Positions 8,980 to 17,604 are shown, counted from the stretch's first letter. The stretch: DNA of 53,316 nucleotides from Acidobacteriota bacterium (GCA_029565065.1 JAKQOW010000137.1:1-53316); one strand, 5' to 3'. Notes: generated from the sequence alone by a model not told the origin. Numbers and translations are program-made.

Positions 8980-9495
8980 CTAACTCCCCGCGGGGTGCTT
9001 TTTCTTGGCCAGCACCACGGCGCCGATGATGGCGACCAGGATGAGGATCGAGACCGCCTCGAATGGGAGCAGGTATTTGTTGAAGAGGAGCGCGGCCAGC
9101 GTCTCGGTGTTCCGGGCGGCGCCGGGGAGGTCCGGGGTGTCGGCCGGCGGCTGCCAGGTGGAGAAGGCGAAGGCCAGCAGGGCGAACAGCCCGCCGCCCA
9201 GCAGCACGCCGAAGAAGACCCACAGCCGGTTGTGGTTCCGCAGGACCACTTCGGAGAACGGATCCAGCAGCATGATGACCACGAGGAAGAGCACCATGAC
9301 CGCGCCGGCGTAGACCACCAGCTGGATGATGCCGATGAACGGCGCGCTCAGGATGAAGTAGATGATGGACAGCGCCGCCAGGCAGACGACCAGCGACAGG
9401 GCGGCGTTCATGGTTTTCTTCTGCAGGATGAGATTGAGGGCGGCGAGGACGGCGAGGAAGGCGCTGATGTAGAACAGAACGACGGTCATGGCCAC
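8980..9495 (-). CDS. nuoJ: NADH-quinone oxidoreductase subunit J
   Basis: A 171-residue membrane subunit with five hydrophobic segments and the family stretch FIGIIQLVVYAGAVMVLFLVV, where the pi-bulge helix of complex I lies. ATG at 9495 has AAAGGTGG just upstream. It is the first gene of this cluster: the next gene upstream runs the other way, so nuoA to nuoI are not part of this operon and must lie elsewhere if the complex is complete. Confidence 0.95.
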   Translation of the reverse strand: MAMTVVLFYISAFLAVLAALNLILQKKTMNAALSLVVCLAALSIIYFILSAPFIGIIQLVVYAGAVMVLFLVVIMLLDPFSEVVLRNHNRLWVFFGVLLGGGLFALLAFAFSTWQPPADTPDLPGAARNTETLAALLFNKYLLPFEAVSILILVAIIGAVVLAKKKHPAGS

Positions 9496-9558
9496 CTTTC
9501 GGTGTCGTCAGGATTGGTGAATGTCAAAGCTCGCTTTATCAAGCGTTTGTAAGGACTC

Positions 9559-9588
9559 ATACTAAACGACCCCCGGTTTTGATGTCAA
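9559..9588 (-). promoter_or_regulatory. Predicted sigma70 promoter of nuoJKLMN
   Basis: On the minus strand TTGACA (9588-9583) and TAGTAT (9564-9559) are separated by 18 bases. The transcript would start about 55-60 bases before the nuoJ ATG. It is back to back with the promoter of the gene at 9653. Confidence 0.6.
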
Positions 9589-9598
9589 GTGATTTTCG

Positions 9599-9627
9599 TT
9601 GTCCGCCTCTCCGATTTCTGTTATATA
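9599..9627 (+). promoter_or_regulatory. Predicted sigma70 promoter of the gene at 9653
   Basis: TTGTCC (9599-9604) and TATATA (9622-9627) are separated by 17 bases, 25 bases before the ATG at 9653. The same -35 hexamer, TTGTCC, recurs with the same spacing at 30012-30007 on the minus strand. Confidence 0.45.
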
Positions 9628-9652
9628 TAGCGTACGATTGGAGAACGTCCGC

Positions 9653-10399
9653 ATGATCACCGGTTACAACACGGAAGTCACATTCAGCGGGATCATCTAT
9701 CACGTCCAGACCGAGGACATGGGACTGGACATGAAGAAAATCATCACCCACGTTTACAAGGGCGGCGCGATCCTCCTGTCGAAAAAGACCGCTTACGACC
9801 ATCTGGTCATCGAGGGCTCGGACGAAGCCAAGATCAAAGCCCTGATGAACGACCAGCATAAGACGATCCTCCGGATCATCCAGGCCGGCAAGCTGGAGAC
9901 GCTGCGCAAGAAAGTAGAGGAGGCGGAGAAGCAGGAGCCGGCCCACGCCGGTCCCGAACGCGAGTCGGCCGTTCAGGTGGCCGGCATGGCCGAAATGGAC
10001 GAGGAGATCCAGGAGTCGGTTCGGGAGATCGAGCAGGAGATCGACGGCTCGCTCAACATGCTCCTCCAGAAGTTCATCCAGAAGGAAGCCAAGCCGAAAA
10101 AGCTCAAGGTCGAGGTGGTCGCCGGCACCGAGATCGTCTCCGGCCAGCCGGCGGTGCTGCGGGTCTATTCCCGCGACGCTTCCACCTCCCAGCCGCTGCC
10201 CGACACGAAGGTGGTGATCAAGGTCATCGGCATGACCTTCCGCCCCGCCGTCTACACCGGCCGGACCGACAAGAACGGCGTGTACACGCTGAACATCATC
10301 GTGCCCGAGTTTTCCGCCGGCCAGGCGGCCATCCTGGTCCAGGCCTCGTCGGAGTTCGGGACCGACGAGCTGAAGCTGAAAATTTCCCGCCGCATCTGA
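9653..10399 (+). CDS. Hypothetical protein with C-terminal Ig-like/CNA-type beta domain
   Basis: A 248-residue protein without signal peptide or membrane segment. ATG at 9653 follows GGAG at 9640-9643. Three parts are visible. Residues 1-85 form a compact domain (TGYNTEVTFSGIIYHVQTED, then THVYKGGAILLSKKTAY). Residues 85-155 are an acidic helical/coiled-coil linker (KLETLRKKVEEAEKQ, MDEEIQESVREIEQEID). Residues 160-248 form a beta-sandwich-like domain (PDTKVVIKVIG, YTGRTDKNGVYTLNI) similar to Ig-like or carboxypeptidase-regulatory domains. Such domains are usually extracellular, so one in an apparently cytoplasmic protein is odd. I do not know its function. It lies 89 bases upstream of argS and may be cotranscribed with it. 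Confidence 0.75.
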   Translation: MITGYNTEVTFSGIIYHVQTEDMGLDMKKIITHVYKGGAILLSKKTAYDHLVIEGSDEAKIKALMNDQHKTILRIIQAGKLETLRKKVEEAEKQEPAHAGPERESAVQVAGMAEMDEEIQESVREIEQEIDGSLNMLLQKFIQKEAKPKKLKVEVVAGTEIVSGQPAVLRVYSRDASTSQPLPDTKVVIKVIGMTFRPAVYTGRTDKNGVYTLNIIVPEFSAGQAAILVQASSEFGTDELKLKISRRI

Positions 10400-10488
10400 T
10401 ACCATCGCCACCGTCGACTCCGCGGCCGGCCCCCGCTGCGGCACGATGCGGCGGTCCCCGCCGGCGGGAATCCACATGAGGTGAGCGG

Positions 10489-12462
10489 ATGTTTTACCGG
10501 ATCAAGGACGAACTGGCGGATTGCCTGCAGGCGCGCCTGGCCGAGGCGTTCGGCGTCAGCCGCGAGCAGTACCGCATCCAGGTGCAGTATCCGGCCCGGC
10601 TGGAGTTCGGCGACTTCGGCGTGTCGTTCCCGTTCGAGCTGGCCAAGGTGCTGCGCCGGTCGCCCCAGCAGATCGCCCAGCAGTTCCTCGACGGCTTCCG
10701 GGCGCCCGCCTACGTCCGCCGGATCGACACCGCCGGCGGCGGCTACATCAATTTCGCGGTGGACCGCTGGAGTCTGTTCCTGGACGCCGTGCGCGCGCTG
10801 CGGTCCGGCCGGCTGTGGCCGGAGTTCGAGCCCGACGCCGGCAAGACCATCGTGGAGCACACCAACATCAATCCCAACAAGGCGGCCCACATCGGGCACC
10901 TGCGCAACGCCATCCTGGGCGACAGCCTCGTGCGCCTGCTCCGCTTCAACGGCAAGCGGGTGGAGGTGCAGAACTACATCGACAACACCGGCGTGCAGGT
11001 GGCTGACGTGGTCGTCGGCTTCCTGCACCTGGAGCACCAGGGCGTCGCCGAGGTCGCCGCCATCGAGGGCCGGTTCGACTATCTGTGCTGGGACCTGTAT
11101 GCCCGGGTGGCGCGTTTCTACGAAGCATCCGAAACCAACGCCCGGCTCCGGGGCGAGGTGCTGCACCAGATCGAGGCGGGCGACAACGCGGTGGCCGAGC
11201 TGGCCGACCTGATCGCCACCCGGATCGTCAACTGCCACCTCGACACCATGGAGCGGCTCGACATCCGCTACGACGTCCTGCCGCGGGAGAGCGACATCCT
11301 GCACCTGCACTTCTGGGACACCGCCTTCGCCCAGCTCAAGGCGCGCGGCGCGGCGGAGCTGGAGACGGTGGGCCCCAACGCCGGCTGCTGGATCATGAGG
11401 TACCAGAAGGACGGGCAGGAGGACACCAAGATCCTCGTCCGCTCGAACGGCACCGTGACCTACACCGGCAAGGACATCGCCTACCAGCTCTGGAAGATCG
11501 GGCGGCTGGACAAGGACTTCCATTACGAGCCGTTCCGCGCCTACGACGACGGCCACACGGTGTGGGCGTCCAGCAGCGCGCCGGCCACCGCGGACGCCTC
11601 GGACCTGCAGCCGCCCCGCTTCGGCGCCGGCGACCGGGTGTTCAACGTCATCGACGCGCGCCAGGCCTACACCCAGAACGTCGTCTTCGAGGGGCTGCGC
11701 CGGCTGGGCTACACCGACGAGGCCGAGCGGAGCGTGCATTTCGCCTACGAGATCGTGGCGCTGTCGCCGCGCTGCGCCCAGGAGCTGGGCTCGGAGCTGT
11801 CCGACGAGGACCGCCAGCGCGCCCACGTCGAGGTCAGCGGGCGCAAGGGGCTGGGCGTGAAGGCCGACGACCTGCTCGACCGCCTCGAGGAGAAGGCGCG
11901 GCGCGAGGTGGACGTCCGGAATCCCGACATGGCGCCTGACCAGGCCGCGCGCACCGCCCGCGACATCGCCATCGGCGCGCTGCGCTACTTCATGGTGCGG
12001 TACTCGCGCAAGGCCCTGATCGTTTTCGATTTCGACGACGCCCTCAACTTCGACGGCGAGACGGGGCCCTACCTGCAGTACTCCGCGGTGCGCGCCCGGA
12101 ACATCGGGGTGAAGTACCGCGAGCATTACGGACTGGGTGAGGCGGAAGCGGCGGCGGCCCTCGACGGCCTGCTGGCGGCGGCCGCCGTCGAACTGCCCGA
12201 CGACGTGTGGGATCTCCTCACGCAGGCGCTCAAGCTCCGCGATGCCGCCCGGGCCAGCCTGGCCGGCCAGGAGCTCGCCGCGTTCGCCAAATACCTGTAC
12301 ACCCTGGCCCAGCGGTTTTCGAACTTCTACAACAAGCACCGCATCATCGGCGAGGAGGACCCCGTCTGGCGGCTCGTCTTTCTGGCCGTGGTGCACATCT
12401 ATTATCAGGGGATGCAGCAGGGTCTGGACATCCTGGGCATTCCCATACCGGAGCGGATGTGA
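10489..12462 (+). CDS. argS: Arginyl-tRNA synthetase
   Basis: A 657-residue class I aminoacyl-tRNA synthetase that charges tRNA-Arg. It carries the ArgRS N-terminal Add-1 domain (residues 1-115), the HIGH motif in HTNINPNKAAHIGHLRNAI, a family-typical degenerate KMSK region in VSGRKGLGVKADDL, and the C-terminal anticodon-binding helical domain (FSNFYNKHRI). ATG at 10489 follows GAGGTGAG. Length is at the long end of the family. The next gene begins 2 bases after its stop. Confidence 0.97.
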   Translation: MFYRIKDELADCLQARLAEAFGVSREQYRIQVQYPARLEFGDFGVSFPFELAKVLRRSPQQIAQQFLDGFRAPAYVRRIDTAGGGYINFAVDRWSLFLDAVRALRSGRLWPEFEPDAGKTIVEHTNINPNKAAHIGHLRNAILGDSLVRLLRFNGKRVEVQNYIDNTGVQVADVVVGFLHLEHQGVAEVAAIEGRFDYLCWDLYARVARFYEASETNARLRGEVLHQIEAGDNAVAELADLIATRIVNCHLDTMERLDIRYDVLPRESDILHLHFWDTAFAQLKARGAAELETVGPNAGCWIMRYQKDGQEDTKILVRSNGTVTYTGKDIAYQLWKIGRLDKDFHYEPFRAYDDGHTVWASSSAPATADASDLQPPRFGAGDRVFNVIDARQAYTQNVVFEGLRRLGYTDEAERSVHFAYEIVALSPRCAQELGSELSDEDRQRAHVEVSGRKGLGVKADDLLDRLEEKARREVDVRNPDMAPDQAARTARDIAIGALRYFMVRYSRKALIVFDFDDALNFDGETGPYLQYSAVRARNIGVKYREHYGLGEAEAAAALDGLLAAAAVELPDDVWDLLTQALKLRDAARASLAGQELAAFAKYLYTLAQRFSNFYNKHRIIGEEDPVWRLVFLAVVHIYYQGMQQGLDILGIPIPERM

Positions 12463-12464
12463 CG

Positions 12465-12953
12465 ATGCGACACCGGATCCTGCCGGCTCTGGCCCTGGCC
12501 GTGGCGCTGCCCGCGTGCCTGCTGGCGCGCGAATACAGCTACGACCTCTTCACGGTGGAGGAGGTGAACAAACTGCGCATGGCCACGCCGGTCAAGTGCG
12601 CCACGCTGCACGAGCAGGTGGTGGCGCGCCACGTCAAGGCGATCCAGCACGCGGTGCAGCTGCGCAACTACGAGCGGACCGGCCGGCTCGGCGACCAGCT
12701 CAGCCAGGTGATGGATTACGTGCTGCGAGACATCCGGGAGTGCTTCGACAATCCGAAGAACCGGAACAACAAGCAGCTCCGCCAGGTGGAGATCCAGTTC
12801 CGCAAGGACGCCGTGCTCCTGGAGGGGATCCAGCGCGACCTGCCCCTCATCCACCGGGAGAGCCTGGATCCGCCGGTCCGCAAGCTGGTCTACGTCCGGC
12901 GCCAGCTCTTCCGCTTCATCAACAACCTGGATGAGGAGGCCGTGATCGAATGA
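12465..12953 (+). CDS. Small exported helical protein A, unknown function
   Basis: A 162-residue protein. ATG at 12465 starts 2 bases after the argS stop. The first ~22 residues (MRHRILPALALAVALPACLLA) are a signal peptide; the Cys before LLA makes a lipoprotein possible but the lipobox is poor. The mature part is charged and helical (NKLRMATPVKCATLHEQVV, KQLRQVEIQFRKDAVLLEG). No family recognised. The next gene overlaps it by 4 bases and has a similar design, so the two probably act together in the periplasm or at the outer membrane. Confidence 0.7.
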   Translation: MRHRILPALALAVALPACLLAREYSYDLFTVEEVNKLRMATPVKCATLHEQVVARHVKAIQHAVQLRNYERTGRLGDQLSQVMDYVLRDIRECFDNPKNRNNKQLRQVEIQFRKDAVLLEGIQRDLPLIHRESLDPPVRKLVYVRRQLFRFINNLDEEAVIE

Positions 12954-13480
12954 GGCGCGTCCTGGCGGCCGCATGGCTGACGGTGGCGGTGCTCGCCGGC
13001 TGGGGCCGGTCCGCCGACGACTACCTGCTGCCGAAAGAGGACACGCTGCTCCGCGACGCCGAGGGTTTCGAGCTGCGCAGCTACTACCGGCTGCGCGTCG
13101 TCTCCCGCCGGATCGATGCGCTGGAGTGCCGCCACCGCCCCGACCAGGCCTTCGACTGCGGCAAGCGCCGCGACCGGGACCCCCTCATGAGCGCGCTCGA
13201 CGAGCGGTCCGACGAGCGGCTGCTCCGCGATTACCGCGAGGCGCTCCGGGTCATGCTGCTGAACGTCGAGGACGTCTTCGCGTCCCACCGCGGCCGGGTC
13301 GTGGAGAAGGTCCTGCTCGACCTGAAGAAGCAGGCGGATCACGACATCGAGGTCCTCGATGCGATCGAGGCCGGCCTGAAGGAGCCGGCCGAGCTCCGAA
13401 CCGCCTGGGAGCAGGCGCGATCGCTGGCGCTCAAGGCCGCCGCCGGAGCCCGCAAGGGCCTCGAGCGCATCTCCCGGTGA
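12950..13480 (+). CDS. Small exported helical protein B, unknown function
   Basis: A 176-residue protein whose ATG overlaps the preceding stop (ATGA), so the pair is translationally coupled. The signal peptide is MRRVLAAAWLTVAVLAGWGRSA. The mature part is helical and highly charged, with two cysteines (ALECRHRPDQAFDCGKRRD). Its segment VLLDLKKQADHDIEVLDAIE lines up by eye with RQVEIQFRKDAVLLEGIQ of the upstream protein, hinting at an old tandem duplication. No function assigned. Confidence 0.7.
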   Translation: MRRVLAAAWLTVAVLAGWGRSADDYLLPKEDTLLRDAEGFELRSYYRLRVVSRRIDALECRHRPDQAFDCGKRRDRDPLMSALDERSDERLLRDYREALRVMLLNVEDVFASHRGRVVEKVLLDLKKQADHDIEVLDAIEAGLKEPAELRTAWEQARSLALKAAAGARKGLERISR

Positions 13481-13490
13481 CGAGGTGCCC

Positions 13491-14807
13491 GTGTCCGTTT
13501 CCGAACTCCCCGTGGTGGTGATCATCGGCCGGCCCAACGTGGGCAAGTCCACCCTGTTCAACGCGCTGGTGGGCAGCCGCCGCGCCATTGTCGGCGACGA
13601 GCCGGGCATCACCCGCGACCGGCTCTACAGCCAGGTGGACTGGAACGGCAAGCGGTTCCGCCTGGTGGACACCGGCGGCATCCTGCCCGACGAGCGCGAG
13701 CGCATCCCCCGCGAAATCCTCAAGCAGGCGGCCGTGGCCCTGGCCGAGGCGGCGGCGGTGCTGATGGTGGTCGACGCCGCCGCGGGCGTGCACCCCATGG
13801 ACGCGGTGATCCACCGCCTGGTGATGGAATCGGGCCGGCCGTTCTACCTGGTGGCCAACAAGGTGGACGACCCGCGCCACGAGCCCTACACCCTGCCGTT
13901 CTACGAGTTCGGCGTCGACTACGTCTATCCGGTGTCGGCGGAGCACAAGCGCGGCCTGGACACCCTCCTCGAGACGGTGTGCGCCGACTTCCCCGTCCCG
14001 GACGCTCCGGATGCGCCGCCCCCCGAGACGCGGGTGGCCATCATCGGCCGGCCCAACGTGGGCAAATCGTCGCTGGTGAACGCGCTGGTCGGCTCCGAAC
14101 GGGTCATCGTGAGCGAGATCCCCGGCACCACTCGCGACGCGGTGGACACCGAGCTCGAGACCGACGGCTGCCGCTACCGGCTCATCGACACGGCGGGGAT
14201 CCGCAAGAAGAGCCGCACCCACCTGCACGCGGAGAAGCTGAGCGTCATCCTCGCCCGCAAGCACCTGGAGCAGGCGGACCTGGCCGTGCTGCTCCTCGAT
14301 CCCATCGAGGGCGTGACCCACACCGACGCCACCATCGCCAGCTACGCGGTGGAGGCCGGCCAAGCGCTGATCCTGGGCGTCAACAAACTGGATCTCATCC
14401 CCGATCCTGAACGCTTCCGCAAGGCGTTCCAGGCGGAGACGAAGCGCCAGCTCCGCTTTCTGGACTACGCGCCCCTGGTGTTCTTTTCGGCGAAGACCGG
14501 CCGGAACGTCCACCGGCTGTTTCCCGTGATGCACCGGGCCGCCGAGACCCGCCGCCTCCGGATCACCACGGGCACGCTCAACGCGTTCTTCCGGAAGATG
14601 CTCCGCGAGCGGCAGATCCAGGCCCTGCCCGCGGAGGACCACGGCGTCAAGTACATGACGCAGGTCGCGGTGGCGCCGCCAACCTTCGTGGTCTTCCTCC
14701 GCCGGGGCCAGCGGCTGGCCGTTTCCGAGGAACGGTTCATCATCAATCAAATACGCAGGGAGTTTGAGTTTTACGCCAATCCGATCCGCTTGATCCAGCG
14801 CAGTTGA
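13491..14807 (+). CDS. der: Ribosome assembly GTPase Der (EngA)
   Basis: A 438-residue double GTPase required for 50S subunit maturation. It has two GTP-binding domains, each with a GRPNVGKS P-loop (first at residues 13-20, second near 185), DTGG and DTAG G3 motifs, NKVD and NKLD G4 motifs, then a C-terminal KH-like domain. I choose GTG at 13491 because GAGG lies 6 bases before it; GTG at 13485 is also in frame. It starts 10 bases after the exported pair, suggesting a single argS-to-der transcript. Confidence 0.96.
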   Translation: MSVSELPVVVIIGRPNVGKSTLFNALVGSRRAIVGDEPGITRDRLYSQVDWNGKRFRLVDTGGILPDERERIPREILKQAAVALAEAAAVLMVVDAAAGVHPMDAVIHRLVMESGRPFYLVANKVDDPRHEPYTLPFYEFGVDYVYPVSAEHKRGLDTLLETVCADFPVPDAPDAPPPETRVAIIGRPNVGKSSLVNALVGSERVIVSEIPGTTRDAVDTELETDGCRYRLIDTAGIRKKSRTHLHAEKLSVILARKHLEQADLAVLLLDPIEGVTHTDATIASYAVEAGQALILGVNKLDLIPDPERFRKAFQAETKRQLRFLDYAPLVFFSAKTGRNVHRLFPVMHRAAETRRLRITTGTLNAFFRKMLRERQIQALPAEDHGVKYMTQVAVAPPTFVVFLRRGQRLAVSEERFIINQIRREFEFYANPIRLIQRS

Positions 14808-14821
14808 AACCTCGTTGATTA

Positions 14822-14850
14822 TTGACAAATCGCTCTGCGCAGCTTATGAT
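14822..14850 (+). promoter_or_regulatory. Strong predicted sigma70 promoter for the IHF/merR genes
   Basis: TTGACA (14822-14827) and TATGAT (14845-14850) are separated by exactly 17 bases, a near-consensus promoter 41 bases before the ATG at 14892. It is the best promoter match in the window. Confidence 0.75.
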
Positions 14851-14891
14851 GAATCGCAGGCGACACCGATACCCGTCTGCAGGATGGTCTC

Positions 14892-15182
14892 ATGAAGCGC
14901 GCAGGAATCGAGGAACGCGTCTACGCGGCCCACGGTGGCCTGACCCACCGGGAGGTGGAGACGGTGGTGTCCGAGGTGCTCGATCTGATCAAGGCGGCCC
15001 TGATTCGGGGCGAGCGCGTCAAACTCAAGGGCTTCGGGGTGATGGAGGCGGTCGCCCGGAAGGGGAAGCGGGGCCGGCATCCGAAGACGGGCCAGCTTGT
15101 GGTGGTCGCCCCCCGGAAGACCATCGTCTACCATTACTCCCGGAACACGTGGCTGGGCATCGACGATGGAAGTGACGAATAA
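14892..15182 (+). CDS. IHF/HU-family DNA-bending protein
   Basis: A 96-residue basic protein of the HU/IHF fold. The N-terminal dimerisation helices ([20 protein letters not shown]) lead into [19 protein letters not shown] and the DNA-intercalating arm region ([20 protein letters not shown]). The arm is followed by a short acidic tail. Adjacency to a MerR-type gene resembles the common ihfA-merR arrangement, so IHF-alpha-like is the best call; HU-like is possible. Its 3' end overlaps the next start by 17 bases. Confidence 0.88.
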   Translation: MKRAGIEERVYAAHGGLTHREVETVVSEVLDLIKAALIRGERVKLKGFGVMEAVARKGKRGRHPKTGQLVVVAPRKTIVYHYSRNTWLGIDDGSDE

Positions 15183-15558
15183 GCTCTACTACAAGATAGG
15201 CGAGGTGTGCGAGATCACGGGGATCGAGGCGCACGTGCTCCGCTACTGGGAGTCGGAGTTTCCCGTGCTGCACCCGCTGAAGAACAGCGCCGGCCAGCGC
15301 GTGTACCGCCGGAAGGACATCGAGCTGGTGCTGCGCATCAAGCGGCTCCTCTACCAGGACGGTTTCACCATCGCCGGGGCCAAGCGCCAGATCCGGGAGT
15401 CGCTGGCCGGCCACCGGCCGGCCCCCGAGCCCGAGGCTGCGCCGCCGGCCGCCGCGGCCGCGCCGGCTGCGGGGCCGGATCCCCGGGCGGTCCGCCAACT
15501 GCGGGCGGAGTTGCAGGAGATCCTCGACCTCCTGGAGCGGTGGGAACTTCCCTCGTGA
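15166..15558 (+). CDS. MerR-family transcriptional regulator
   Basis: A 130-residue regulator. The MerR winged HTH occupies residues 5-75 ([52 protein letters not shown]). An Ala/Pro-rich linker ([17 protein letters not shown]) and a short leucine-rich helix ([11 protein letters not shown]) for dimerisation follow. There is no cysteine-based metal-binding C-terminus, so it is not a metal sensor of the classic kind. ATG at 15166 overlaps the IHF-like gene by 17 bases, indicating coupled expression. Confidence 0.88.
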   Translation: MEVTNKLYYKIGEVCEITGIEAHVLRYWESEFPVLHPLKNSAGQRVYRRKDIELVLRIKRLLYQDGFTIAGAKRQIRESLAGHRPAPEPEAAPPAAAAAPAAGPDPRAVRQLRAELQEILDLLERWELPS

Positions 15559-15571
15559 CCGGATTTTCTCC

Positions 15572-15600
15572 TTGACGCCCCTGTGTTCCGAGCATACAAT
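15572..15600 (+). promoter_or_regulatory. Predicted promoter of tRNA-Pro(GGG)
   Basis: TTGACG (15572-15577) and TACAAT (15595-15600) are 17 bases apart, 38 bases upstream of the mature tRNA 5' end. Confidence 0.7.
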
Positions 15601-15638
15601 AGCGCTCTTTTTGGGCCGATATTTTCACGGATCAGCGT

Positions 15639-15715
15639 CGGGACGTAGCGCAGCCTGGTAGCGCACACGCTTGGGGTGCGTGTGGTCGGAGGTTCAAATC
15701 CTCTCGTCCCGACCA
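15639..15715 (+). tRNA. tRNA-Pro (anticodon GGG)
   Basis: A 77-base cloverleaf with encoded CCA. The acceptor stem is CGGGACG/CGTCCCG with discriminator A. The anticodon arm CACGC/GCGTG holds loop TTGGGGT, so the anticodon GGG is at 15673-15675. The T loop reads GGTTCAAATCC. Eight T residues follow the CCA, and the surE ATG comes 32 bases after the tRNA. Confidence 0.95.
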
Positions 15716-15747
15716 TTTTTTTTATCCGGTTCCTCCTTCCGGTTCAC

Positions 15748-16497
15748 ATGAGCGGGGCATTCCTGATACTCCTCACCAACGACGACGGCATCGGCGCGCC
15801 GGGTCTCACCCACCTGGAGCGCACCCTGGCTCCGCTGGGCCGGGTCGTTACCGTGGCCCCCGCCGGCGAGCGGAGCGCCGCGTCCCACGCGCTCACCCTC
15901 ATGTCGCCGCTGCGCATCCACGCCGCCGGTGACGACCGCTACGCCGTGGACGGAACCACCGCCGACTGCATCCTCGTCGCCATGAACAAGATTCTCCCGC
16001 AACCGCCGCAGCTGGTGGTTTCGGGGATCAACGCCGGCAACAATCTCGGCGACGACACCGTGTACTCCGGCACGGTGGCCGGCGCCCGCGAGGGTTCCAT
16101 GTACGGCATCCCGTCCGTCGCGTTTTCACTGCGCTACGCCGCGGCGATGGACTTCGCCTTCTGGGCCGGCCGGGCGGCGGCGCTCTGCCGGCGGCTTCTG
16201 GACAGCCCGCTGCCGCCGGGGATCTTCCTCAACGTGAATTTCCCCGACGCCCCGCCGCGCGGCGTCCGCACCACCCGGCTGAGCCGGAAGTTCGCCCGCT
16301 CGTCCATCTACGAGAACGATGATCCGCGCGGTATGAAGTACTACTGGATCGGCGAGGACGAGAGTTCCTGGGACCAGGCGGACGACACCGATTTCTGGGC
16401 CGTGACCAACGGCTACGTCTCCATCACGCCCCTGCACCGCGACCAGACCTCGTACGACATGATCGAGGCGGTCCGGGAGGCCTATGAGCAGGACTGA
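15748..16497 (+). CDS. surE: 5'-nucleotidase SurE
   Basis: A 249-residue metal-dependent nucleotidase/exopolyphosphatase. The metal site motif LTNDDGIGAPG is at residues 9-19 and the second signature GINAGNNLGDDTVYSGTVAG is complete. ATG at 15748 has no Shine-Dalgarno sequence, unlike most genes here, and lies 32 bases after the tRNA-Pro. The 3' end overlaps pcm by 14 bases, the classic surE-pcm pairing of stationary-phase repair genes. Confidence 0.96.
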   Translation: MSGAFLILLTNDDGIGAPGLTHLERTLAPLGRVVTVAPAGERSAASHALTLMSPLRIHAAGDDRYAVDGTTADCILVAMNKILPQPPQLVVSGINAGNNLGDDTVYSGTVAGAREGSMYGIPSVAFSLRYAAAMDFAFWAGRAAALCRRLLDSPLPPGIFLNVNFPDAPPRGVRTTRLSRKFARSSIYENDDPRGMKYYWIGEDESSWDQADDTDFWAVTNGYVSITPLHRDQTSYDMIEAVREAYEQD

Positions 16498-17143
16498 CCG
16501 GGCGCTGGCGGAGGCCCGCCACGCGCTGGTCCAGCTCCTCCTGCGGGAAGGCGCCATCCGCAACCCGGCGGTGGCGGACGCGTTCCGGCAGACTCCCCGG
16601 CACCGCTTCGTGCCGGCCGATCTCATCGATGAGGCCTACGCCGACCGGGCCCTGCCCGTCGACTGCGGACAGACGATCAGCCAGCCGTATATGGTGGCCG
16701 TCATGACGGAGCTGCTGGCTCCCGCGCCGGATCACATCATCCTGGAGATCGGCACGGGCACCGGCTACCAGGCCGCGATTCTGGCCCGGCTCTGCCGCCG
16801 CGTGGTGACGGTGGAGCGGATCCCCGAGCTCAGCGGGCAGGCGGCATGCCGCCTGCGCCAGCTCGGCCTGACCAACATCGTCTGCCGCGTCGGCGACGGC
16901 ACCCTCGGCTGGCCGGCGGACGGGCCCTACGACGGCATCGTGGTGACGGCGGGCGCGCCGGGAATTCCCGCGGCCCTGAGCGCGCAGCTGCGCGACGGCG
17001 GCGTCATGGCCATCCCGGTGGGCGACCGGCTCTGCCAGACGCTGCTCGCGGTCCGCCGGACGGGCGACGCCTTCGTCACCGAGGCACACGGCGACTGCGT
17101 CTTTGTCCGCCTCATCGGCCGGGACGGATGGGCGGCCGATTGA
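16484..17143 (+). CDS. pcm: Protein-L-isoaspartate O-methyltransferase
   Basis: A 219-residue SAM-dependent methyltransferase that repairs isoaspartyl residues. Visible motifs are the N-terminal RHRFVPADLIDEAYAD with PVDCGQTISQPYM, the SAM motif EIGTGTGYQ (88-96), and later DGPYDGIVVTAGAP. ATG at 16484 lies inside the 3' end of surE. Length matches the family (about 210-220). Confidence 0.96.
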   Translation: MSRTDRALAEARHALVQLLLREGAIRNPAVADAFRQTPRHRFVPADLIDEAYADRALPVDCGQTISQPYMVAVMTELLAPAPDHIILEIGTGTGYQAAILARLCRRVVTVERIPELSGQAACRLRQLGLTNIVCRVGDGTLGWPADGPYDGIVVTAGAPGIPAALSAQLRDGGVMAIPVGDRLCQTLLAVRRTGDAFVTEAHGDCVFVRLIGRDGWAAD

Positions 17144-17197
17144 CGCGGCCGCCGGCGGACGGCGTCCGCGGCGGCGGAACGGCCGCCACCTTTTCGC

Positions 17198-17226
17198 TTG
17201 ACTCCCCCGGTAAAAGGTGGTTAAAT
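17198..17226 (+). promoter_or_regulatory. Predicted promoter of tRNA-Pro(CGG)
   Basis: TTGACT (17198-17203) and TTAAAT (17221-17226) are separated by 17 bases, 20 bases upstream of the mature tRNA. Confidence 0.6.
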
Positions 17227-17246
17227 CCGCATTCGATTTTCTGAGT

Positions 17247-17324
<78 letters not shown>

Positions 17325-17334
17325 TTTTTATTTT

Positions 17335-17604
17335 ATGCCCACTCGTTTCGAGGTCAGCGGACTGGTCCAGGGCGTCGGCTATCGGTACTTCGTGTACCGA
17401 CAGGCAGTCCACCTGGGCCTGCGCGGCTTCGTCCGCAACCAGCCCGACGGGTCCGTCGAGGTGGTGGCCGAGGGGACGCCGGACGCCCTGCGGGAGCTGG
17501 AGGATTTGCTGCGGCGCGGCCCCGCCCACGCGCAGGTGACCCGGGTGGTGCGCTGTCCCCTCGAGGCCGTGCCGGTGGGCGCAGATTTCCGCATCGAGGT
17601 GTGA
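17335..17604 (+). CDS. acyP: Acylphosphatase
   Basis: An 89-residue enzyme hydrolysing acyl phosphates. Catalytic residues are in place: Arg17 in GLVQGVGYRYF and Asn35 in GFVRNQPDGSVEV, with the family's 18-residue spacing. Only ten U/A-rich bases separate the ATG from the tRNA 3' end and no ribosome-binding site is visible, so tRNA processing would leave an almost leaderless message. The next gene follows 2 bases after its stop. Confidence 0.94.
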   Translation: MPTRFEVSGLVQGVGYRYFVYRQAVHLGLRGFVRNQPDGSVEVVAEGTPDALRELEDLLRRGPAHAQVTRVVRCPLEAVPVGADFRIEV

